A stretch of DNA of 64,000 bases from Dokdonella_A sp014338185 (GTDB taxonomy: Bacteria; Pseudomonadota; Gammaproteobacteria; Xanthomonadales; Rhodanobacteraceae): assembly GCA_030263295.1 (NCBI GenBank), contig SZOS01000005.1, positions 1-64,000 on the forward strand. The letters are read 5' to 3'. The position numbers and the translations under genes are program-made. Shown in pieces: positions 50,988 to 59,708 of the stretch (positions are counted from its first letter, which is position 1; each line of letters opens with the position of its first letter). The notes under the pieces were generated by a model. It saw only the letters and a list, made by a program, of their open reading frames with translations, ran no database searches and was not told where the DNA came from.

Positions 50988-53873
50988 TCAGAACCAGCGG
51001 CGCCGCTCGCCGCCGCGCTCGACATTGTCGACGCAGCGCGAACAGATCTGCGGGTGCGCGGCCTCGGCCCCCACGTCGTCGCGGTAATGCCAGCAGCGGA
51101 TGCACTTGGCGGCCTCGCTGGCGCGCGCGGCCAGCGTGACCCCGCCGTCCGCGAGCGTGACCACCATCGCATCCTGCGCCGGCGTCGTGGCCTCGGCCCA
51201 GTCCAGGCGCGAGGTGATGAAGAAGAAGCGCAGTTCTTCGGCCACCTCGGCATAGCGCGCGCGGATCGCCGCATCGGCATGCAGCGTGACCTCGGCCTGC
51301 AGCGAGGCACCGATCACCCCGCTCGCCCGCATGCCCTCGAGCAGGCGCGCCGCGCCGCTGCGGATCGCCAGCAGGTCGGCCCACCACTGGCGCCGTTCGG
51401 GCGTGCCCTGGGTCGCGGCGAGGCCGTCGTACCACTGCTCGAACAGCACCGATTCGTCGCGCCGGCCCGGGATCAGCGGCCAGATCTCCTCGGCCGTGAA
51501 CGACAGGATCGGCGCAATCCAGCGCACCAGCGCCTCGACGATGCGGTACATCGCGCTCTGCGCGCTGCGCCGGCCATGGCTGTCGGTGGGCATCGTGTAG
51601 AGCCGGTCCTTGGTCATGTCCAGGTACAGCGCGCCCAGTTCGTTGGTGCAGAAGTTCTGCACGCGCGCGACCACTTCGGGGAAGTCATGCTGCGCGTAGG
51701 CCGCGATCACCGCGACCTGCACGTCATGGGCCTGCTGCACCGCCCACTGGTCCAGCAACAGGCAATCGGCCACCGGCAGCAGGTGGCGCGCCGGATCGAA
51801 GCCATCGAGGTTGCCGAGCAGGAAGCGCGCGGTGTTGCGGATGCGCCGGTAGGAGTCGGCCACGCGCTTGAGGATCTCGTCGGACACCGCGATCTCGTTG
51901 CGGTAGTCGGTGGAGGCCACCCACAGGCGCAGCACGTCGGCGCCGAGGGTGTCGACCACCTTCTGCGGCGCCACCACGTTGCCGAGCGACTTGGACATCT
52001 TGCGGCCCTGCGCGTCGACGGTGAAGCCGTGGGTGAGCACCACGTCGTAGGGCGCGCGCCCGTACAGCGCGCTGGCAGTGAGCAGCGAGGACTGGAACCA
52101 GCCGCGGTGCTGGTCCGAGCCTTCCAGGTACATGACCTTGTCGCCGGGCTTGCGCGCGAGCTGCGCACGCTGGTCGAGCACGCAGTGGTGGGTCACGCCC
52201 GAATCGAACCACACGTCGAGGATGTCGGTGACCTTTTCGTAGCGATCGGCCTCGGCACCGAGCAGTTCGGCCGGGTCGAGCGCGTACCAGGCATCCACCC
52301 CCGCCTGCTCTACCCGCTGCGCCACCTGCTCCATGAGCTCGACGCTGCGCGGATGCGGCTGCTGGCTTGTCTTGTCGACGAACAGCGCGATCGGCACGCC
52401 CCAGGTGCGCTGGCGCGAAATGCACCAGTCCGGGCGCCCCTCGACCATGCCCGCGATGCGCTCCTCGCCCCAGGCCGGGTACCAGTCCACGTCGTCGCGG
52501 ATCGTGGCCAGCGCCGCCTTGCGCAGGCCGGCCGCTTCCATGCCGATGAACCACTGTGGCGTGGTACGGAATGCCACCGGCGTCTTGTGCCGCCAGCAGT
52601 GCGGATAGCTGTGCGTGATGGTGGCCTGCGCCAGCAGCACGCCACGCTCGCGCAGCAGGTCGACCACCGCATCATTGGCCTTCCAGATGAACTGGCCCGC
52701 GAACAGCGGCGTGCCGGGCAGGTACACGCCATTGCCGCCCACCGGGTTGAGCTCGCCCGCGGGCGTCGCCTCGACGATGCCGTAGTGCTGGCCGACCGCG
52801 AAGTCCTCCGCGCCGTGGCCGGGCGCGGTATGCACGGCGCCGGTGCCATCGGTCGCCGACACATGGTCGCCCAGGATCAACGGCACCGTGCGCGGGTAGA
52901 ACGGATGCTGCAGCACACCCGTGGCCTCGGCCGCGGTCGCCGCGGCCAGTGCCGCGCCCTTGGCCTGCCCGAGCACCTGCGGCCGCTCCACGCCGTAGCG
53001 TGCCAGCGCCGATGCGGCCAGCGCCTGCGCGAGCACCAGCAGCACGCGGCGCCCCGCGCGCGGCGGGCCCTCGACCAGCACGTAGTCGAGGTCGGGGCCG
53101 AGCGCCACGGCGAAACTCGCCGGCAGCGTCCACGGCGTGGTGGTCCAGATCGGCACCGCCACGATGTCGTCGGCGGCGAGGTCCACGCCGAAGCGGGCCG
53201 CGAGCGCCCGCGCATCGAGTGCGTCGTAGGCCACGTCGATCGCGCTCGATGACTTGTCCTGGTATTCGATCTCGGCCTCGGCCAGCGCCGAGCCGCAGTC
53301 GAAGCACCAATGCACCGGCTTGAACCCACGCAGCACGTGCCCATTGGCGTGGATCCGCGCGAGCGCACGGATCATGTCCGCCTCGTAGCGGAAGTCCATG
53401 GTGCGATACGGGTTGTCCCAGTCGCCGAGCACGCCCAGGCGCTTGAAGTCGGCACGCTGCAGGTCGATCTGTTCGCTGGCGTAGGTGCGGCACAGCCGGC
53501 GGAACTCGGCCGCGTCGACCTTGTGGCCGACCTTGCCGACCTTCTTCTCGATCGCGATCTCGATCGGCAGGCCGTGGCAGTCCCACCCCGGCACGTAGGG
53601 CGAGCGGTAGCCGGCCAGCAGCGCCGATTTGACCACGATGTCCTTGAGCACCTTGTTGACCGCATGGCCGATGTGGATCACGCCATTGGCGTAGGGTGGC
53701 CCGTCATGCAGGATGAAGGCGTGCTCGCGCGTGGCGCAACGCTGCTGGATCCGCGCGTAACGCTGCGACTTCTCCCACGCCTCGAGCATGTCCGGTTCGC
53801 GCCTGGCCAAGTCGGCCTTCATCGCGAACGAGGTGTTGGGCAGGTTGATGGTGTTCTTGTAGTCCTGGCTCAT
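50988..53873 (-). CDS. ileS: Isoleucyl-tRNA synthetase
   Basis: Charges tRNA-Ile. The 961-residue protein has the class I HIGH signature at residues 67-70 (NGVIHIGHAVNK), a CP1 editing domain with TTTPWTLPAS, the KMSKS loop (DAQGRKMSKSLGNVV), the anticodon-binding domain, and a C-terminal zinc-binding region with CIRCWH and CSRCVDNV. The start MSQDYKNTINLPNTSF at 53873 fits the family; upstream in-frame sequence overlaps ribF. It is 67 bp downstream of ribF. Confidence 0.97.
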   Translation of the reverse strand: MSQDYKNTINLPNTSFAMKADLARREPDMLEAWEKSQRYARIQQRCATREHAFILHDGPPYANGVIHIGHAVNKVLKDIVVKSALLAGYRSPYVPGWDCHGLPIEIAIEKKVGKVGHKVDAAEFRRLCRTYASEQIDLQRADFKRLGVLGDWDNPYRTMDFRYEADMIRALARIHANGHVLRGFKPVHWCFDCGSALAEAEIEYQDKSSSAIDVAYDALDARALAARFGVDLAADDIVAVPIWTTTPWTLPASFAVALGPDLDYVLVEGPPRAGRRVLLVLAQALAASALARYGVERPQVLGQAKGAALAAATAAEATGVLQHPFYPRTVPLILGDHVSATDGTGAVHTAPGHGAEDFAVGQHYGIVEATPAGELNPVGGNGVYLPGTPLFAGQFIWKANDAVVDLLRERGVLLAQATITHSYPHCWRHKTPVAFRTTPQWFIGMEAAGLRKAALATIRDDVDWYPAWGEERIAGMVEGRPDWCISRQRTWGVPIALFVDKTSQQPHPRSVELMEQVAQRVEQAGVDAWYALDPAELLGAEADRYEKVTDILDVWFDSGVTHHCVLDQRAQLARKPGDKVMYLEGSDQHRGWFQSSLLTASALYGRAPYDVVLTHGFTVDAQGRKMSKSLGNVVAPQKVVDTLGADVLRLWVASTDYRNEIAVSDEILKRVADSYRRIRNTARFLLGNLDGFDPARHLLPVADCLLLDQWAVQQAHDVQVAVIAAYAQHDFPEVVARVQNFCTNELGALYLDMTKDRLYTMPTDSHGRRSAQSAMYRIVEALVRWIAPILSFTAEEIWPLIPGRRDESVLFEQWYDGLAATQGTPERRQWWADLLAIRSGAARLLEGMRASGVIGASLQAEVTLHADAAIRARYAEVAEELRFFFITSRLDWAEATTPAQDAMVVTLADGGVTLAARASEAAKCIRCWHYRDDVGAEAAHPQICSRCVDNVERGGERRRWF

Positions 53874-53940
53874 GCAAGGCTCGGGCATCGGCAATGGGGG
53901 CAAGACACGGCAATCGGTGGCACGGGCATCGGCGCGGACC

Positions 53941-54882
53941 TCAGGCGCAACGCCGCGCGGCAAGCAGTTCGCGCGCCTGCGCGGCGTCGCGTTCGATCTG
54001 GCGCACCATCGCGGGCAGGTCGTCGAACTTGCGCTCGTCGCGCAGCCTGGCCACGAACTCGACCTCGATGCGGCGTCCGTACAGGTCGCCGTCGAAGTCG
54101 AACAGGTGCGCCTCCAGCAACGGCTCGGTACCTGCCACGGTCGGACGGATGCCAAGGCTCGCCACGCCCGGCAGCGCAGTCGCGGCCACGCCGTGCACAC
54201 GCACCGCGAAGATGCCGCCCAGTGGCGCCGTGCGCCGGCCAAGACGGATGTTGGCGGTCGGATAGCCGAGCTTGCGGCCCAGCTGCAGGCCACGCACCAC
54301 GTGGCCGCCGATCGAAAAGCGCCGGCCGAGGCCGCGCGCGGCCGCATCGAACTCGCCCAGCGCGAGCAAGGCGCGCAACGCGCTGCTGCTCACGCGCTCG
54401 TCGCCCTCGCGCACGTCGGCCAGCACCTGCAGCGTGAAGCCGTGGGCGGTCGCCAGCTGCTCCAGCAGCGCCACGTTGCCGCGCCGTGCGTGGCCGAAGT
54501 GGAAATCGGCCCCCACCCACAGCTCGCGCATGCCCGCGCGGGCGAGCAGCAACTGCTCGACGAACGCGGTGGCGCTCATCGCGGTGAGGTGCGCGTTGAA
54601 GCGCAGCGCGAGCACGCGCCCGATGCCGCTGTCCAGCAGCAGTGCGAGCTTGTCGCGCGCACTGGTCAGGCGCGGCACCGCGTGGCCCTGCGCAAAGTAC
54701 TCGCGCGGTACCGGCTCGAAGGTCACGGCCAGCGACTGCAGGCCGAGTTCGCGCGCACGCGCGCAGGTGCGCGCAAGCAGCGCGCGATGGCCCAGATGCA
54801 CGCCATCGAACGCACCCACGCACACGACACTGCCGCCCGGCGCCAGACTCGGCCCGGCGGCGTCACGAAACAGCCGGTTCAT
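53941..54882 (-). CDS. ribF: Bifunctional riboflavin kinase/FAD synthetase
   Basis: Converts riboflavin to FMN and FMN to FAD. The 313 residues have an N-terminal nucleotidyltransferase domain (VCVGAFDGVHLGHRALLA, VGADFHFGHARRGN, and the SSSALRALLALGEF box) and a C-terminal flavokinase domain (GRKLGYPTANIRL, PLGGIFAVRV, GIRPTV). ATG 54882 starts MNRLFRD; the frame is open upstream but lies outside the family N-terminus. Gene order murJ-ribF-ileS matches Pseudomonas. Confidence 0.96.
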   Translation of the reverse strand: MNRLFRDAAGPSLAPGGSVVCVGAFDGVHLGHRALLARTCARARELGLQSLAVTFEPVPREYFAQGHAVPRLTSARDKLALLLDSGIGRVLALRFNAHLTAMSATAFVEQLLLARAGMRELWVGADFHFGHARRGNVALLEQLATAHGFTLQVLADVREGDERVSSSALRALLALGEFDAAARGLGRRFSIGGHVVRGLQLGRKLGYPTANIRLGRRTAPLGGIFAVRVHGVAATALPGVASLGIRPTVAGTEPLLEAHLFDFDGDLYGRRIEVEFVARLRDERKFDDLPAMVRQIERDAAQARELLAARRCA

Positions 54883-54955
54883 CGCGCGAGTATAGCCGCT
54901 GCGCCGCAGCAATCGCGGCGGCCGGGTGCGCGCACGGCGCGCCGCGGCGGCCGGC

Positions 54956-56563
54956 TCAGCTGGCACGCAGGTCGCGCAGGCGCAGGCCCGCCGCCAGCAG
55001 CACGAGCACGAAGGTGCCGGCCGCGGCCGCGATCACCGCGCCCAGCCGCCACACGCGCGCGAGCGCACCCCACTCGCCCCAGACCGGCCAGTACCACCGT
55101 GCCAACAGCAGCACCAGCACCATCGCCACGCATGCGAGCGCGAGCCGCAGCAGATGGCGCCCCCAGCCGGGCTGGCGCTGGTAGACGCCCTCGCGCCGCA
55201 ACGCGCGCCACAGCAGTGCCAGGTTGAGGTAGCTGGCCAGCGCACTGGCCAGCGCCAGCCCCATGTGCAGGCTGGGCACGCGCGCGATGCCGGCCAGCCA
55301 ACCCTCGGCGAGATCGGCCGGTTCGTGCCACAGCCAGAACAGCAGCGCCACGAACAACAGGTTGAGCAGCATGTTGGCGCACATCGCGGCCACGCCCGCG
55401 CGCACCGGCGTGGCGGTGTCCTGGCGCGCGTAGAACGCCGGCGCGAGCACCTTGACCAGCACGAACGCGGGCAGGCCCAGCGCGAGTGCCGACAGTGACA
55501 GCGCGGCCATGTCGACGTCGTGCGCGGTGAAGCGGCCGTATTGCAACAGCGTCGCCAGGATCGGCCCGGCCAGCAGCACCAGCGCGAGCATGGCCGGCAC
55601 CGCGATCAGCAATGCGGTGCGCAGGCCCCAGTCCAGAGCCCTCGCGAATGCCGCGCGGTCGGTACCGACGTGGTGGCGCGACAGCGACGGCAGGATCACC
55701 GTGCCCAGCGCGACGCCGAACACCCCGAGCGGAAACTCGAGCAGGCGATCGGTCTGCGCCAGCCAGGTCTGCGACCCGGCCACCAGGAACGAGGCGATGA
55801 GCGTGTCGAGCAGCAGGTTGACCTGCGCCACCGACGAGCCGAACAGTGTCGGCAGCATGAGCCTGAGCACGCGCCGCACGCCCTCGTGGCGCCAACCCCA
55901 GCGCGGCCAGACGAGCAGCCCCAGGCGCGCCAGCGCGGGCAGCTGCAGCAGCAGTTGCAGCACGCCCGCGGCGAGGATCGCCCAGCCCAGCGCCATGATC
56001 GGCACGTCGAAGAACTGCCGCCCCCAAAGCGCCGCCGCGATCATGCACAGATTGAGGATCACCGGCGTGAGCGCGGGCAGCATGAACTGGTGGAAGCTGT
56101 TGAGCACGCCACCGGCGAGCGCGGTCAGCGACACGAACAGCAGGAACGGGAAGGTCACGCGCAGCAGGTCGCTGGTGAGGCCGTACTTGTAGGGGTCATC
56201 GATCGAGCCGGGCGCGAAGGCCGCGGCCAGCCACGGCGCGCCGAGCACGCCTGCGGCGGTGACCAGCAGCAGGATGGCGCCGAGGGTGCCGCTCACGCGT
56301 GCCACCAGTTCCCTGAGTTCGGCCGGCGGGCGCGTCTCCTTGGTCTGGGTGAGCACCGGCACGAACGCGACCGAGAACGAACCCTCGGCGAACAGCCGGC
56401 GCAGGAAATTGGGGATGCGGAACGCGACCCAGAACGCATCGGTCATCGCGTTGGCACCGAACGCCCATGCAATGGCCTGCTCGCGCACGAGCCCGAGCAC
56501 GCGCGACACCAGCGTGCCGCCACTGAAACTCAGCATCGAACGCAGCAGGCTGGGACGTGGCAT
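54956..56563 (-). CDS. murJ: Lipid II flippase MurJ
   Basis: Inner-membrane flippase that moves lipid II to the periplasmic face for peptidoglycan synthesis. The 535 residues give about 14 helices. The N-terminus shows the family signature: SFSGGTLVSRVLGLVREQAI, FGANAMTDAFWVAFRIPNFL, RRLFAEGSFSVAFVPVLT, with the arginines that contact lipid II. MPRPSLLRSML at 56563 is the start; the earlier in-frame ATG at 56683 lacks a family match. It is divergent from rpsT. Confidence 0.96.
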   Translation of the reverse strand: MPRPSLLRSMLSFSGGTLVSRVLGLVREQAIAWAFGANAMTDAFWVAFRIPNFLRRLFAEGSFSVAFVPVLTQTKETRPPAELRELVARVSGTLGAILLLVTAAGVLGAPWLAAAFAPGSIDDPYKYGLTSDLLRVTFPFLLFVSLTALAGGVLNSFHQFMLPALTPVILNLCMIAAALWGRQFFDVPIMALGWAILAAGVLQLLLQLPALARLGLLVWPRWGWRHEGVRRVLRLMLPTLFGSSVAQVNLLLDTLIASFLVAGSQTWLAQTDRLLEFPLGVFGVALGTVILPSLSRHHVGTDRAAFARALDWGLRTALLIAVPAMLALVLLAGPILATLLQYGRFTAHDVDMAALSLSALALGLPAFVLVKVLAPAFYARQDTATPVRAGVAAMCANMLLNLLFVALLFWLWHEPADLAEGWLAGIARVPSLHMGLALASALASYLNLALLWRALRREGVYQRQPGWGRHLLRLALACVAMVLVLLLARWYWPVWGEWGALARVWRLGAVIAAAAGTFVLVLLAAGLRLRDLRAS

Positions 56564-56633
56564 GGCTCGGGACGGGCGGCCGCGGGACGGGATCGAGGGG
56601 GCGCAAGCATACATGCGTGCCGCGGCCGCCGAC

Positions 56634-56662
56634 TTGACGCATGCGGTCAAACTCCGGACAAT
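56634..56662 (+). promoter_or_regulatory. Probable rpsT promoter
   Basis: TTGACG (56634-56639), a 17-base spacer, and GACAAT (56657-56662). It lies about 43 bases before the rpsT start codon, giving a short leader of roughly 35 bases. -35 matches five of six consensus bases. Confidence 0.6.
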
Positions 56663-56705
56663 TCGCGGTCTTTTTCCCAGCAACCCCAGTCTCCGGAGTC
56701 ATCCC

Positions 56706-56969
56706 TTGGCCAACATCAAGTCCGCGAAGAAGCGTGCGCGCCAGTCCGAGCAGCACCGCCAGCGCAACGCGAGCGCGCGTTCGATGGTCCGCACCACGAT
56801 CAAGAACGTCGTCAAGGCGATCGATGCGAAGGACAAGGCCCGTGCCGAGGCCGCCTACAAGATCGCCGAGCCGGTGATGGACCGCTATGCCGCACGCGGC
56901 CTCATCCACAAGAACAAGGTGGCGCGCCACAAGAGCCGCCTGACCGCGCACATCGCCGCGCTCGCCTGA
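56706..56969 (+). CDS. rpsT: 30S ribosomal protein S20
   Basis: Small basic ribosomal protein of 87 residues that binds 16S rRNA. It begins with TTG at 56706, preceded by GGAG, and reads MANIKSAKKRARQSEQHRQR, the standard S20 start. The C-terminal GLIHKNKVARHKSRLTAHI segment is conserved. E. coli rpsT also uses UUG and autoregulates at that weak start, so the codon choice is probably conserved for regulation. In-frame sequence upstream is antisense to murJ and is not coding. It is followed by an intrinsic terminator. Confidence 0.96.
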   Translation: MANIKSAKKRARQSEQHRQRNASARSMVRTTIKNVVKAIDAKDKARAEAAYKIAEPVMDRYAARGLIHKNKVARHKSRLTAHIAALA

Positions 56970-57043
56970 GCCGCGGCGCGCGCGCGGCGGCGTGCGGGCC
57001 CGGTGCCAGCACCGGCCGGCCGCTCGCACCTGCATCATTCCGC

Positions 57044-57065
57044 AAAGCCGGCGTCAGCCGGCTTT
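57044..57065 (+). terminator. Terminator of rpsT
   Basis: Perfect AAAGCCGGC / GCCGGCTTT 9-bp stem with GTCA loop, 75 bp after the rpsT stop. The stem ends TTT and is followed by GTCGTTCC. The rest of 56970-57225 holds GC-rich sequence with no gene. Confidence 0.75.
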
Positions 57066-57225
57066 GTCGTTCCTGCCCGGGCCGGCGCATTGCGGCGGTC
57101 GCCAGCGGCGCTGATGCCGAGCACGCGCCAGGCACGAATCGATCGCCGCGCAGCGGGATCTCATCGTTGAGTGGCACGTCGCAAGTGCTGCCGGCGGGTC
57201 AGTCTCCCGCCCGCAACCCCAGCTC

Positions 57226-57480
57226 TCACTCGAAGCCGTCGCTGAAGATCGGGTCCCCGCCGAAGCCTGCGACCGGCATGGGCGTGGTGTGGTGTCCGAC
57301 CATGCCGTTGCCAAGTTGCCCTGCGACGTTGCAACCCCAGCGAGGACGCGTACCGTTCGCGAACATCGCGCAAGTATGCGAGCCACCCGCGGCTGATGCG
57401 GCCATGCTGCTCAGCCCTGGCACCGCTACCGACGTCCGACGGATTGATGGAGACACCGGGGTCAAGGACAAATCCGGGTC
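57226..57480 (-). pseudogene. 3' remnant of an RCC1-repeat secreted protein gene
   Basis: About 80 codons resemble the last RCC1-type repeat of a larger protein: TSVAVPGLSSMAASAAGGSH, then TCAMFANG and GCNVAGQLGNGMVG, followed by TPMPVAGF. RCC1 repeats normally read ...HTCA(L/V)...G...CWG.N..GQLG.G, so the match is clear for one repeat plus part of another. It ends DPIFSDGFE, the C-terminal tail shared with two other proteins here. No signal peptide, start codon with ribosome site or further repeats precede it; the frame upstream runs into the end of the leucine-rich-repeat gene in another frame. The simplest reading is that a deletion or replacement removed the 5' part. Confidence 0.65.
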
Positions 57481-57574
57481 AGCGAGGCACGCGCATGACG
57501 GCACACCCGCGTTCCCGACGAAGCATGAGCCCAGGGACGCGGTGGGCCGGGTGCAGCACACGTCGCGGTCACCA

Positions 57575-58294
57575 TCACTCGAAGCCGCCATAGAAGATCT
57601 GGTCGGGATGGCAGCCGTCCGACCAGGTGTGGCCGACGGCGGCGTCCCACGCGGCATCGGTCGGCGAAGGCGTGCTGAGGCGGTTCGGGCACAGGCCCGA
57701 CTCCCCGTGCAACAAGTTGTTGGGGATTGGCACCCGCGGCGGTGTACCGCTGAGCTGGTTGTGTTCCACCCGGAACCTCTCCAGATTGCCCAGCGTCACG
57801 AGCAAGAGGCTGGGGATGGGGCCGCTGAGCTGGTTGTTGTTCAGTTGGATCTGCACCATCCCATTCGCAAAGGCGTCGGGGACGGGACCGCTGAGCTGAT
57901 TGTTGGACAGGTCGAGATACGCCAGATTGCCCAGACCCATTAGGCTCGGAATGGGGCCGCTGAGATGGTTGCCACGCAGGCTGACAACCCACAGATTCCC
58001 CAGCGCCGACAGGTTGGGAACAAGGCCGCTGAGCCCGTTGTTAGGCAGGTCAATTTCCCTCACATGCTGCCCCGCGTCGTCGCAGCCGATGCCGTACCAG
58101 CCATTGTCGCAAGGGTCTCCGGTGAGCCAGTTGTCGTTGCTCACCCAGTTGGCGCCGTTGGTGCTGTTGTAGAGATTCACCAGCGTCTGGCGCTCGGCAG
58201 CCGGTACGGCGGCGCTGGCAGGCACGCAGGGACTCAGCACACCAGCAAACAGGAAGGTGGCGACAAGGCCGCGCCAACGGTTTGACGGACTCAT
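57575..58294 (-). CDS. Secreted plant-type leucine-rich-repeat protein with GFE tail
   Basis: 239-residue exported protein. A signal peptide ends near VPASA. An N-terminal cap follows (ALVNLYNSTNGANW-like: TLVNLYNSTNGANWVSNDNW and GDPCDNGWYGIGCDD). Then come about five repeats of the plant-specific type L-x-x-L-x-L-x-x-N-x-L-S-G-x-(I/V)-P (LPNNGLSGLVPNLSALGNLW, LRGNHLSGPIPSLMGLGNL, LSNNQLSGPVPDAF, LNNNQLSGPIPSLL, VEHNQLSGTPP). It ends DQIFYGGFE. ATG 58294 has AGGGG upstream. Such repeats bind proteins or glycans, but the ligand is unknown. It sits with an RCC1 remnant in the conserved cgtA-rpsT interval, suggesting an accessory insertion. Confidence 0.85.
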   Translation of the reverse strand: MSPSNRWRGLVATFLFAGVLSPCVPASAAVPAAERQTLVNLYNSTNGANWVSNDNWLTGDPCDNGWYGIGCDDAGQHVREIDLPNNGLSGLVPNLSALGNLWVVSLRGNHLSGPIPSLMGLGNLAYLDLSNNQLSGPVPDAFANGMVQIQLNNNQLSGPIPSLLLVTLGNLERFRVEHNQLSGTPPRVPIPNNLLHGESGLCPNRLSTPSPTDAAWDAAVGHTWSDGCHPDQIFYGGFE

Positions 58295-58554
58295 GGTTTT
58301 CCCCTGTGCGGTTGTCGTATCCCCCGGATGCCTTGCCTCGCTCGATCTTCTCCCGCGCATCGTTGACGCTAATGAGGATTGCCGCACAGTGTCAACCTCG
58401 AGCGAACGCGGTCAAGTCCTGAGGTTTCCCCACGAAACCCCTCGCTCGATCCATGCGTTGCGCACGGATTGAGCGAACGGTGCGCGCATGAAGCGGTCAC
58501 ACCTTGCGGATATCGAGGCCAGAGGCCGGACTCGCGCCGATCGTGCGCGGGCCT

Positions 58555-59595
58555 TCAGCCACGCGCCGCGTCGGCGCTGGTCGCCTTGAGTTCGTCGAAC
58601 AGGCGCTGGATGTCCAGGCACAGCGGCCAGGTGCCTTCCCGCGTGATCGCCGACACCACGTACCACGGGTGTTTCCAGCGCAGCCGGCGCACGATCGCGC
58701 GCGCAACCTGGTCGCGCTGCTCGGGTGCGAGCAGGTCGGCCTTGTTCAGCACCAGCCAGCGCGGGCGGCGCAGCAGGCTCGCGTCGTAGCTCTTGAGTTC
58801 CTTCTCGATGGCGCGGATCTCGGCCACCGGATCGGTGACGCCGTCCAGCGGCGCCATGTCGACGACGTGCAGCAGCAGGCGCGTGCGCGCCACATGCTTG
58901 AGGAACTGGATGCCCAGCCCGGCGCCGTCGGCGGCGCCCTCGATCAGGCCCGGGATGTCGGCGATCACGAAACTCTGATCGGTGCCGATGCGCACCACGC
59001 CCAGGTGCGGCTGCAGCGTCGTGAACGGGTAGTCGGCCACCTTGGGCGTGGCCGCCGACACCGCGCGGATCAGCGTCGACTTGCCCGCATTGGGGAAGCC
59101 GAGCAGGCCGACGTCGGCCAGCACCTTGAGTTCGAGCTTGAGCTCGCGTTCGTCGCCGGGCGACCCGGGCGTGGCCTTGCGCGGCGCGCGGTTGACCGAA
59201 CTCTTGAAATGCATGTTGCCCAGTCCGCCTTGCCCGCCCTGCGCCACCAGCAGGCGCTGGCCGTGCGCGGTGAGGTCGCCGATCTGCTCGTCGGTGGCGG
59301 TGTTGATGACCACGGTGCCCACCGGCACGCGGATCACCGCATCGGCGCCCGCCTTGCCAGCCATCTGCCGACCCATGCCGTTCTCGCCGCGCTGGGCACG
59401 GAACACGCGCTGGTGGCGGAAATCGACCAAGGTGTTGAGGCCCTCGTCGGCGAGCAGCCATACATTGCCACCGGCGCCGCCGTCACCCCCATCGGGACCT
59501 CCGAAGGGAATGAACTTCTCGCGGCGGAAACCGACGCAACCGTTGCCGCCGTTGCCGGCGTGGACGTGGATGATCGCTTCGTCGACGAATTTCAT
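58555..59595 (-). CDS. obgE: Obg family GTPase CgtA
   Basis: Essential GTPase involved in 50S ribosome assembly and stress response. The 346 residues have the glycine-rich Obg domain (MKFVDEAIIHVHAGNGGNGC to about 158) and the G domain with GFPNAGKSTL (P-loop), DYPFTTLQPHLGVV (switch I), DIPGLIEGAADGAGLG (switch II) and NKADLL. The start MKFVDEA at 59595 is the family N-terminus; longer in-frame sequence is rejected. It follows rpmA past a terminator, so some of its transcription may be independent. Confidence 0.96.
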   Translation of the reverse strand: MKFVDEAIIHVHAGNGGNGCVGFRREKFIPFGGPDGGDGGAGGNVWLLADEGLNTLVDFRHQRVFRAQRGENGMGRQMAGKAGADAVIRVPVGTVVINTATDEQIGDLTAHGQRLLVAQGGQGGLGNMHFKSSVNRAPRKATPGSPGDERELKLELKVLADVGLLGFPNAGKSTLIRAVSAATPKVADYPFTTLQPHLGVVRIGTDQSFVIADIPGLIEGAADGAGLGIQFLKHVARTRLLLHVVDMAPLDGVTDPVAEIRAIEKELKSYDASLLRRPRWLVLNKADLLAPEQRDQVARAIVRRLRWKHPWYVVSAITREGTWPLCLDIQRLFDELKATSADAARG

Positions 59596-59659
59596 GATGG
59601 CGGGGTGGCTGGTGGGTGGTGATGGCGCCAAACCGGATGCATGCGTCCGCGCAAACAAA

Positions 59660-59682
59660 AAACCCCGCTCGGCGCGGGGTTT
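59660..59682 (-). terminator. Terminator between rpmA and obgE
   Basis: AAACCCCGC / GCGGGGTTT 9-bp stem with TCGGC loop, followed on the minus strand by TTTGTTTGC, giving an interrupted run of nine U residues counting the stem end. Strong intrinsic terminator after rpmA, 26 bp beyond its stop. It would limit readthrough from the ribosomal genes into obgE. Confidence 0.85.
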
Positions 59683-59708
59683 CCTGCGCGTTGCGGCCAG
59701 CGCGTGGC

